Assembly (NCBI GenBank): GCA_947505205.1 | Contig: CANNKD010000004.1 | Location: 1 to 51,505, forward strand | Length of the DNA stretch: 51,505 nucleotides | Source of the DNA: Bacteroidota bacterium | GTDB lineage: Bacteria > Bacteroidota > Bacteroidia > Bacteroidales > F082 | Direction of reading: 5' to 3' | Part shown: positions 30,357 through 38,097 of the stretch, in pieces | How the letters are laid out: the number at the start of each line of letters is the position of its first letter | How positions within the stretch are numbered: position 1 is the stretch's first letter | The notes under the pieces: model-generated | What the model saw: the letters and a program-made list of their open reading frames with translations, nothing else | What the model was told of the DNA's origin: nothing | The model's database searches: none | Translations under genes and position numbers: made by a program

Positions 30357-31661
30357 TTATTCAGCCAGTTTTAGTTGCTTTTTCATGGCATCAATCTCTT
30401 TTTGTTGGCTGATGATATATAGCGTAAGTTCTTCTATTTTTCGAAGCAACAAATCATCCATTTCCCCAACTCCATATCCATCTTTTCTGAACTTGTCTGC
30501 GGAGGGGACTTCCGGCAGATGTTTGTGATTATTGATATATTGCTCAACATCAGTGAGTGGCATTAAGGCATAGTCTTTTTCAAAAACGAAATCAGAAGCG
30601 GGTACGCTGAGTACAATTTTAACTTCCTGAGCGATAATTTTTCCGGCAACACTTAATTTATAGGCTGAGGTATTCGTTGTTCCAATTCCCACATTCCCGG
30701 TATTAGAAACAAAGATTCCGCTTCCATCACTGTTGTACAGTTTCAATCCATTGGCATCAGGAGCTTTTACAGTTGAGGTGATAAGATTAAAGCCAGCCGT
30801 TTGTTTGATGTTGCCACTTACTTCGAGTTTTTCAACCGGAGCATTGTTACCCACACCTACACTCCCTGTGTTCGAAACAAAGATGCCGGTGCCCGTATTG
30901 TTATATAGTTTCAGGCCATTGGCATCAGGTGCTTTCACAGTTGAGGTAATCAGGTTAAAACCAGTTGTTTGTTTGATGTTGCCATTCACTTCCAGTTTTT
31001 CAACAGGATCAGCAGTTGTCCCAACACCCATATTTCCATTTAGAAAAACAAAGTTTTTTCCTATTTGTGTAGCAAACGTAAGGTTGTCGTTTGCTTTTGC
31101 TTTGATGCTATGTTCTGCTGTAAAATTGATGATTCCATATTTGCCGGTTCCCGTTGCATCAAGTTTGAGTGAAGCGTCTTCGTTATCATCTGCCTTAATG
31201 TGTAGTTTTGCTGTTGGTTGGGTAATATTGCCAATACCCACTAATCCGGTACGGTCAAAATTGGCATTTGAAGGCGATTCACTAACAAAAATGGTTGGGT
31301 TTATACTATTAAAACCAATCATCAAACTACGTGGCCTGGGGTTTATCAAGTATTTACCTGTGGAATAGTCTGCCCCAGACCCAATTACTATTGCCCTATC
31401 AAATGTGGCCTTCACCATACTACCAATACTTACAGCGGCTGTTTGAGTTGCAAAAGAATAAAAACCAATAGCAGTAGTGTATTGATATGTTGCTTGGGTA
31501 CCAAAGCCGGAAGCAAAAGAAGAATGACCGGAAGCAATAGTATTCGTACCAATAGCACTTGCATTTGTACCTGATGAAGATGAACCGGAGCATTGTACAC
31601 ATTGGCTGTATATATGGCCAAATGCAATGCTAAATAAAATTGTAAAAATTGTGTTTTTCAT
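30357..31661 (-). CDS. YadA-head-like adhesin/tail-fibre-like protein with C-terminal coiled coil
   Basis: Signal peptide; left-handed-roll-like ASAIGTNTIASGHSSFASGFGTQATYQYTTAIGFYSFATQTAAVSIG; repeats PVEKLEVxGNIKQTxGFNLITSTVKAPDANGLKLYN; conserved C-terminus YINNHKHLPEVPSADKFRKDGYGVGEMDDLLLRKIEELTLYIISQQKEIDAMKKQ. Confidence 0.78.
   Translation of the reverse strand: MKNTIFTILFSIAFGHIYSQCVQCSGSSSSGTNASAIGTNTIASGHSSFASGFGTQATYQYTTAIGFYSFATQTAAVSIGSMVKATFDRAIVIGSGADYSTGKYLINPRPRSLMIGFNSINPTIFVSESPSNANFDRTGLVGIGNITQPTAKLHIKADDNEDASLKLDATGTGKYGIINFTAEHSIKAKANDNLTFATQIGKNFVFLNGNMGVGTTADPVEKLEVNGNIKQTTGFNLITSTVKAPDANGLKLYNNTGTGIFVSNTGSVGVGNNAPVEKLEVSGNIKQTAGFNLITSTVKAPDANGLKLYNSDGSGIFVSNTGNVGIGTTNTSAYKLSVAGKIIAQEVKIVLSVPASDFVFEKDYALMPLTDVEQYINNHKHLPEVPSADKFRKDGYGVGEMDDLLLRKIEELTLYIISQQKEIDAMKKQLKLAE
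30732..31007 (-). repeat. Duplicated 168-bp (56-aa) in-frame module within the YadA-head-like gene
   Basis: Copies begin at 30732 and 30900 on the + strand (gttgtacagtttcaatcca / gttatatagtttcaggcca...), encoding near-identical KLEV[NS]GNIKQT[TA]GFNLITSTVKAPDANGLKLYN. Confidence 0.85.
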
Positions 31662-31682
31662 ATCGTTTGTTTTAATTGTTAT

Positions 31683-33182
31683 TTATTCCTGTTTTATCCA
31701 GGTTCCTGAAATGATTTTTTTTCCTTGTTGTTCTACAATATATGGGTAACTACCTGCCGGCACTTGTTCCATGCTAATGGATGTGACCAATCCTTGCAAA
31801 GTTTTGTTTATAAATTGCTTACCTGTAACATCGAAAACAAGTAATTGACAGTTTTTTAGTGCTGTACGCACAAACATTTGGTTTCCGCCCGGGTTTGGAT
31901 AAACAATGGCATCGCTAATGGGGATGCTTTTGTTGTCGTTTGTTCCGGTGATTGAACCATTCGCATCGAGTTTGATAATCATCGCATCGCGCTGGAAATA
32001 AGTGATGCCGATATCATGAACAGTAGCAGTAATGAGTACACCTCCATCTGGGCTGGCAGTAATATTCATACATACATAATTAGCATCACCACCCAGATAC
32101 TTCTCGTATTCAACACCCAAAGTATCATTCAGTTTGGCAATATAAATCCAACTCGGTTCATGCCCAACAAGATATTGTAAATTATGAGTGCCCCCGAGGT
32201 AGATGATGGAAGGATCAACATAATCGATGCCATAAATCTCTGCTGCTCTCGAAATAGTATCGGGATCAGTGCGATGAACTTGATGTATAATATTATGATC
32301 TGAGTCTAAAATATATGCCGAAATTTGATCTTCAAATTTATTTTCTGCTAAATTTATCCAATGGGAGCTTCCACCAGCTAACATTCTGTTTTCAGTATAT
32401 GGCATATTACGGTATGGTCCCCTAAAGCAATCTGGATAAAACCAATGTCTGGTAAATTCGAGTGTTTCCTCATCGATCTCAATAGCTGAACTGATGCTGT
32501 CACCACCGTTATAATAAGCCCATTCGGTATTTGCCAGTACTCTAGTAGAATCGGAATTGTATGTAAACCCAAACAGATCGCCTGATTCGGGTGAAACGGT
32601 TTTTTTATAAGACAGGCTGTCGCCAAGTGGAGATATTTTAAGTAGATGTAACTTATTATTATTTGAACAGGCATAAAGGAAATCCCCGTCCATTAATTCT
32701 ATTCCAAAATAACGGTATCCCCAATAAAATTCATTTAGGTTAATTATCTTCTCCCATAAAATATTCATCTCATCGTCAATGCGTGTGAAAATGGTGAATT
32801 TCATTTGAGAACTATCTCCTAATCTGAACCCTAATCCCTGAAGCATAAAACCATCAACCCCACTCATTGTGCGGGTAATACAATGGTATTGTAATGAAGT
32901 ATCCTGCTTGGATAAGTTTAGACTTGTTGTATCTCCAAGTGGGGATATTTTATAAACGTAGGTATGGTGCACGTAGATACTATCTGTAGGCGGAGCGATA
33001 TTTATGATTCCAACAAAGTCACCGTTTTCATCCAATACAAACATCGAGGGCTCTTCGTCACCTCCAAAGTCTAACCGCATTGAGAATCCGGGATGTTGGG
33101 CATAAAGACTGCTGAATAAGACAATAAAAATTGCAGAAAGAAAAAATTTAAAACTTTTGGAATGGCGATTATTATTTTGCAT
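31683..33182 (-). CDS. Secreted protein with T9SS type A sorting domain
   Basis: Start at MQNNNRHSKSFKFFLSAIFIVLFSSLYAQ; C-terminus IVYPNPGGNQMFVRTALKNCQLLVFDVTGKQFINKTLQ...VPAGSYPYIVEQQGKKIISGTWIKQE. Confidence 0.8.
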   Translation of the reverse strand: MQNNNRHSKSFKFFLSAIFIVLFSSLYAQHPGFSMRLDFGGDEEPSMFVLDENGDFVGIINIAPPTDSIYVHHTYVYKISPLGDTTSLNLSKQDTSLQYHCITRTMSGVDGFMLQGLGFRLGDSSQMKFTIFTRIDDEMNILWEKIINLNEFYWGYRYFGIELMDGDFLYACSNNNKLHLLKISPLGDSLSYKKTVSPESGDLFGFTYNSDSTRVLANTEWAYYNGGDSISSAIEIDEETLEFTRHWFYPDCFRGPYRNMPYTENRMLAGGSSHWINLAENKFEDQISAYILDSDHNIIHQVHRTDPDTISRAAEIYGIDYVDPSIIYLGGTHNLQYLVGHEPSWIYIAKLNDTLGVEYEKYLGGDANYVCMNITASPDGGVLITATVHDIGITYFQRDAMIIKLDANGSITGTNDNKSIPISDAIVYPNPGGNQMFVRTALKNCQLLVFDVTGKQFINKTLQGLVTSISMEQVPAGSYPYIVEQQGKKIISGTWIKQE

Positions 33183-33192
33183 CAAGTATCGA

Positions 33193-34218
33193 TTAATAAG
33201 TGAGTATGTCATCAATATATCCATTACACTCCAAAAAACGGTAGCCGACAAATATGGTATAATCGTGTTGTATATGATAAACAGGACTATAATATGGTCG
33301 CCCTATAATCCAGCATTGGTAAAACTTTTTACCTGAAGTTGTTTGGTAATTTAAGGCATAATTTATATAATGACCTTCATAAAAGTTCATCTCGTATTGC
33401 GAGAGGCATTTCTCAGTATCGGTTATTACCAAACCATTCTCCTCTATGGCGTAAAATATCTTATAGTCAAGATAATTGTCGAAGGTGGAACCCAGTGTAT
33501 CTTGGGTAGGGATAATATAGGTGTGTACAACTCCGGTAAAATACCACCGGCAACCTGATGGAGGTATTGGGAGCATAGCAGCAGTTACCCTTGCTTTTAA
33601 TTGTGTTGCAGCATCTTCAGGTTTATAGTTTTCGGTACATGTCCCGTAATATTCGCCATACCACCAATCATCATTGTGCAACACTACATTTTGGGCGTTC
33701 CCGACCAATGCCCCCACGCAGATAATGGCATCTCCATTTGTTGAAGTACCCGTTTGTTCCAAATCGACCAATAGTAATTTTTTATTGGTGTAATTTGTTC
33801 TTATCATCATCGCTTGAATGCTATCAATTATCTCATTATAATACAATTGCGACAACTTAATATCCTGTATTTTAGATAACTCATCTAATGGCATGATTAC
33901 CTCAGTAGTTTTAAGTTCAGTTTTGTTACATTCAATATTTGCATCGCAAAAATTGAAATTCAATAAGTTTTCAAGCTCAGTTAATGCGACTGGTGCTAAA
34001 TAGCTTTCACCAGAAGATTTAAGGTTTGGATTATTATGATAAAATGCTAACTTTCCCTCAAAACCAAGGATGTGGGTGGTTGGAGTTACTTCCTGTTCAA
34101 CAATTAGTTGGTTTTGATTGCTTGTTGAAGTTTCTTGCTTTTTACAGGAATTGAGTGAAAAGGCTGTTAAAAAAAATCCAATGCCAAGCATTGAAAAGTA
34201 CATTTTTTTTGTTTTCAT
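33193..34218 (-). CDS. Hypothetical lipoprotein
   Basis: MKTKKMYFSMLGIGFFLTAFSLNSCKKQE lipobox; start set at the internal Met. Confidence 0.7.
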   Translation of the reverse strand: MKTKKMYFSMLGIGFFLTAFSLNSCKKQETSTSNQNQLIVEQEVTPTTHILGFEGKLAFYHNNPNLKSSGESYLAPVALTELENLLNFNFCDANIECNKTELKTTEVIMPLDELSKIQDIKLSQLYYNEIIDSIQAMMIRTNYTNKKLLLVDLEQTGTSTNGDAIICVGALVGNAQNVVLHNDDWWYGEYYGTCTENYKPEDAATQLKARVTAAMLPIPPSGCRWYFTGVVHTYIIPTQDTLGSTFDNYLDYKIFYAIEENGLVITDTEKCLSQYEMNFYEGHYINYALNYQTTSGKKFYQCWIIGRPYYSPVYHIQHDYTIFVGYRFLECNGYIDDILTY

Positions 34219-34734
34219 AAGATTTGTTTTTTTGAGTTTATAATTAAAATAATTATCCAAAATATGCCAATCCTGCTATTTTCAAATAATTTGCCTATTG
34301 GTTAAACATCTAAATAAAAAGTACTTAATATTTTGATTGGCACACATATATTCTTAAAGATTAAAAGTTAATATCACAATTTCCATCTTAAAAAACGTAG
34401 GTATTGGTTGCTATCGTTTTTAGATTTTCGATCTTTATTCCAGATCATGGTAATCAATAAAACTTTTTTCTTTAATCAGAATCCGGGGTGAATTCTTGAG
34501 TAAAGATACATTGCAAACAAAAAAAATACAACAAGAAAATTTCAAAACCTAATAATTTATAATGATTCTTAATAAAACACCCTGCTCTTTTTTGACGAAC
34601 CTAATGAATCGTTTATACCAAATGAAAGATTGATAATGTTAGACGTCGCTCAATACAACTAAAAATTTGCATCAAATATCTCAATTTGCAAAAAAACTTT
34701 TTTACCAATCTATTCAAACCTATCCTCATTTCGT

Positions 34735-34742
34735 TAACTTTG
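34735..34742 (+). promoter_or_regulatory. -7 promoter element upstream of the Omp85-like gene
   Basis: TAACTTTG matches TAnnTTTG; no clear -33 TTTG at ~20 nt. Confidence 0.35.
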
Positions 34743-34819
34743 AATAAATTTACAAAGTGGTTTTACATTTTATCAATCATGAGATTAAATGATTCATTCA
34801 CTTACAAACTCTGAATACT

Positions 34820-36166
34820 ATGAAAAAAACCTTACACGTACTGCTTTTGTTGGCTTTGTTTCCACTTTTATTGGAGAGTCAAACCAGTAAAATAGATCAG
34901 ACAAAAAAAGGATGGAATTTTGGCGCGTTACCAGCTGTTTCGTACAGCACCGACCTTGGTTTTCAGTATGGTGCATTGGTAAATTTATTTCATTATGGCG
35001 ATGGAAGCCGGTATCCTAAGTATGATCATTCTTTGTATCTGGAGGCATCACGTTATACAAAAGGAAGCGGCTTGCTGCGATTTTCGTACGACAGCGACCG
35101 GCTTATCAAAGACATTAAAACGAGCTTCGATTTGAGTTATATGCCTGAGCAAGCGATTGATTTTTTTGGATTTAATGGTTATGATGCGGTTTACAACAAA
35201 GCTTGGGAAGATGATACCGATCCTGCCTACAAAAGCCGAATGTTTTATAGACATGAACGCAAAATGTGGCGCGTAATTACCAATTTCAATGGTAATTTAT
35301 ATAAGCAGAAACTCCGTTGGTCGGCCGGACTCGACTTTTATTCTATTAAAATGGCTTCGGTTGACGTTGAACGATTAAACAAAGGAAAAGATGATAGTAA
35401 AATTTTACCTTCTATTGATAGCGTTCCCGGCTTGTTCGAAAAATACCAGCAATGGGGAATTTTCCCACAAAACGAGCTGAAAGGCGGCACATTTACTGCT
35501 ATAAAAGCCGGATTGGTTTACGATACACGCGATTTTCAACCAAATCCGATGCGCGGAATCTGGACTGATGTGATCCTATACGCCGCACCGAAAGCACTTT
35601 CGACAATGGATAAGGGATTTTTGCAGCTGAGCATTACGCATCGGCAATATTTTACCCTTGTCAAAGAGAAACTTTCCTTTGTTTATCGCCTGTCTTATCA
35701 ACAAATTATTGCCGGACATATTCCGTATTATGCTTTGCCACTGATGATTACGACCCAAATGAAAGGGGCTTATTCTGAAGGACTTGGCGGTCAGCGTTCG
35801 TTGCGGGGCGTGATGCGTAACAGGGTTGTGGGCGAAGGAATCGTTTATGGAAATTTTGAATTGAGATGGAAGTTTTATAAAACAAGAATTGGAAAACAAA
35901 ATGTTTATTTGGCCTTAAATGGCTTTACCGATGCCGGACAAGTGGTTGACAAAGTACCTGTGGATTTCAGTACTTTGAACCTCGATCCGGTGGACAATAT
36001 CAATGATTATTTTGCTCCGGATGCCGAAAAACTACATTGGAGTAGCGGTTGTGGCTTGAAAGTGGTGATGAACGAAAACTTCATTATTTCAGGCGATGTT
36101 GGCCATGCCTGGAACAAACAAGATGGCGAAAACGGGATTTATATCGGGCTGAATTATTTGTTTTAG
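34820..36166 (+). CDS. BamA/TamA-like outer membrane surface antigen (Omp85 family)
   Basis: 448 aa with signal peptide; beta-barrel patterning, GGTFTAIKAGLVYDTRDFQPNPMRGIWTDVILYAAPKAL, LGGQRSLRGVMRNRVVGEGIVYGNFELRWKF, C-terminal IYIGLNYLF. Confidence 0.85.
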   Translation: MKKTLHVLLLLALFPLLLESQTSKIDQTKKGWNFGALPAVSYSTDLGFQYGALVNLFHYGDGSRYPKYDHSLYLEASRYTKGSGLLRFSYDSDRLIKDIKTSFDLSYMPEQAIDFFGFNGYDAVYNKAWEDDTDPAYKSRMFYRHERKMWRVITNFNGNLYKQKLRWSAGLDFYSIKMASVDVERLNKGKDDSKILPSIDSVPGLFEKYQQWGIFPQNELKGGTFTAIKAGLVYDTRDFQPNPMRGIWTDVILYAAPKALSTMDKGFLQLSITHRQYFTLVKEKLSFVYRLSYQQIIAGHIPYYALPLMITTQMKGAYSEGLGGQRSLRGVMRNRVVGEGIVYGNFELRWKFYKTRIGKQNVYLALNGFTDAGQVVDKVPVDFSTLNLDPVDNINDYFAPDAEKLHWSSGCGLKVVMNENFIISGDVGHAWNKQDGENGIYIGLNYLF

Positions 36167-36179
36167 AACATCCCGAAAC

Positions 36180-36227
36180 CAATAATAAAGCCAATGTTTA
36201 CGCAGAAAAACAATGGCTTTATTATTG
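36180..36227. terminator. Bidirectional hairpin between convergent genes
   Basis: Perfect 14-bp inverted repeat CAATAATAAAGCCA (36180-36193) / TGGCTTTATTATTG (36214-36227) between stops at 36166 (+) and 36241 (-). Confidence 0.75.
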
Positions 36228-36240
36228 AATTGATGAGAAT

Positions 36241-37455
36241 TTATTCTAATTTAAATTTAATGGGCAAAGTCATTTCCACGTCAACTTTTTGTCCCTGATT
36301 TTCACCAGGTTGCCAATCGGGCATGGATGAAACAACACGAAATGCTTCGGCATCGAGAAGGTCATTTACAGCTCGCCGAACTCTGACATGATCAATTTTA
36401 CCGCTTTTTGTAACCACAAACGATACGAAAACCTGACCTTCAATTCCGGCTGTTTTGGCTTTTTCGGGGTACTTTACATTATCAATCATAAATTTCATAA
36501 GGGCATCAAATCCACCCGGATACTCGGGCATTTTTTCGGCTGTTGTAAATGTTGTATCCTGTGTTGATACGTTGGTTTCGTTTTTCGAATGGGTACTTGC
36601 ATTGTTGCACGAGAAAACAAAGAACAAAATAGCAACAAGTGGAATCAAGGGAAGTGCTTTTAACAAAGAAAGGCTACGTGAACGGGTTTTTTTCATCATT
36701 TTGAGTCGTTTTAAGATGAGTGATTTATTTAAATTATTGGCCAAATCTGGCTGTAGGCCAATGGCAGTGCGGATGAGTAATTGAAAATATCCAATGTTAT
36801 CCTGCGATTGTACCGACACTCCGGAATCGGCAAGATATTCGTGCGTTTCCTTTAATGCCGATTTCAAAAGCCAGCTAAACGGATTAAACCAGGTGAAAAC
36901 ACAAAGTATTTCGGCTATTAAAACATCTATACTATGAAACTGCCTGACGTGAATCCCTTCGTGTAATAAAATTTTATCGAGTTGAGGAACATCAATCACC
37001 TTTTCTGAAACAAAGACGGTTTTGAAAAAAGAAAATGGTGCAATATTTTCGGCGCAATGCGCAATTATCAGACCATTTTTCGTTTCAATTTCACAATTAT
37101 TCCGCATGATGACAAGTGCCAGAACACGATAAAGAAGTCTGGTGAACAGCAAGCCGACAACAACTAAATAGATAAAAACGACAAATTGAAAGTTCGTCAG
37201 GTTATTTACGGCAACCATTCTGGTTGCCGAGCTTATCTGAACTGTTTGTAAAACACCGAAAAAGCCTGAATCACTGACGGTTGGGTAAATGGTAAAGTTA
37301 ATCAAAGGAATGATTAAAGAGAGCAGCACAGAAGCTAATAAATAGAATCTGTTGAAATGGAAAAATGTCTCTTTTTTAAGTGCTAGTGCATATAATCCGT
37401 AAAGTGCTATCAGACAAACGGATACTTCTATCGGGTAGTTAATGATTGTTTCCAT
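36241..37455 (-). CDS. BlaR1-like M56 peptidase with C-terminal TonB domain
   Basis: LLHEGIHVRQFHSIDVL (HExxH), SALKETHEYLADSGV; C-terminal PEYPGGFDALMKFMIDNVKYPEKAKTAGIEGQVFVSFVVTKSGKIDHVRVRRAVNDLLDAEAFRVVSSMPDWQPG is TonB-C-like. Confidence 0.9.
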   Translation of the reverse strand: METIINYPIEVSVCLIALYGLYALALKKETFFHFNRFYLLASVLLSLIIPLINFTIYPTVSDSGFFGVLQTVQISSATRMVAVNNLTNFQFVVFIYLVVVGLLFTRLLYRVLALVIMRNNCEIETKNGLIIAHCAENIAPFSFFKTVFVSEKVIDVPQLDKILLHEGIHVRQFHSIDVLIAEILCVFTWFNPFSWLLKSALKETHEYLADSGVSVQSQDNIGYFQLLIRTAIGLQPDLANNLNKSLILKRLKMMKKTRSRSLSLLKALPLIPLVAILFFVFSCNNASTHSKNETNVSTQDTTFTTAEKMPEYPGGFDALMKFMIDNVKYPEKAKTAGIEGQVFVSFVVTKSGKIDHVRVRRAVNDLLDAEAFRVVSSMPDWQPGENQGQKVDVEMTLPIKFKLE

Positions 37456-37840
37456 TGATTTGCTTTTTTTGAATTTCCTGATCTAAAAACACTTTCATTT
37501 CCTCTAACTCGTTCACCGAAACGTTGTCGTTGGCGGCAAAAAACGAAACCAGACTTTTGTATGAATTGCCAAAATATTTGTTCACGAAGTTACCGAGGTA
37601 CGCATCGGAATATTCACTTTTGGTTATTAAAGGGTAGTATTCATAAGTGTTTCCGTAGCTTTTATACGAAACAAAACCTTTTTTCTCCAAAATCCTGATG
37701 ATGGTCGAAACGGTATTGTATGCCGGTTTCGGATCGTTGAAAAGTTCTACAATATCTTTCACAAAGGCGTTTTTCAACTTCCAGAGAATCTGCATCACCT
37801 GATCCTCGGCTTTTGTTAATTCTTTTATCGGTTCGCTCAT
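37439..37840 (-). CDS. BlaI/MecI/CopY family transcriptional repressor
   Basis: KELTKAEDQVMQILWKLKNAFVKDIVELFNDPKPAYNTVSTIIRILEKKGFVSYKSYGNTYEYYPLI; overlaps the M56 gene by 17 bp. Confidence 0.94.
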   Translation of the reverse strand: MSEPIKELTKAEDQVMQILWKLKNAFVKDIVELFNDPKPAYNTVSTIIRILEKKGFVSYKSYGNTYEYYPLITKSEYSDAYLGNFVNKYFGNSYKSLVSFFAANDNVSVNELEEMKVFLDQEIQKKQINGNNH

Positions 37841-37863
37841 AACGTAAACTTGTATTGATGGAA

Positions 37864-37871
37864 CAAATATA
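37864..37871 (-). promoter_or_regulatory. -7 promoter element of the blaI-blaR1-like operon
   Basis: CAAATATA on + strand = TATATTTG on minus (TAnnTTTG), 24 nt upstream of the blaI-like start. Confidence 0.5.
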
Positions 37872-37909
37872 CAACTAAATTATTAGTTAGTCAACTATTA
37901 TCTTAGTTT
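37872..37909. promoter_or_regulatory. Tandem operator candidate for the BlaI-like repressor
   Basis: Two exact copies of CAACTA-N5-TTAGTT (37872-37888 and 37892-37908), start-to-start 20 bp, positioned in the -7/-33 spacer and over the -33 region. Confidence 0.6.
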
Positions 37910-38053
37910 ATTTTAAATTATTTTTTTAATATATTGATAATCAACACATAAAAAACAGTAAAGTTAGGTCAATAAATTGATTTCGCCATTTTTTTACTTC
38001 AACCCAACGAAAGCAGAAGAAATATTAAGCAACTCGAAATCATAAAAAAGAAG

Positions 38054-38061
38054 TAATTTTG
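38054..38061 (+). promoter_or_regulatory. -7 promoter element upstream of the second CotH gene
   Basis: TAATTTTG matches TAnnTTTG, 36 nt upstream of the ATG at 38098; no clear -33. Confidence 0.4.
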
Positions 38062-38097
38062 TTGTGAATCGAAATTTTTCATCAACACAGATTCAAT

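Noticed and set aside
30733-31368. 211-aa plus-strand ORF with internal repeats
   Set aside because: Antisense shadow of the YadA-head-like gene; the repeats mirror its 56-aa modules.
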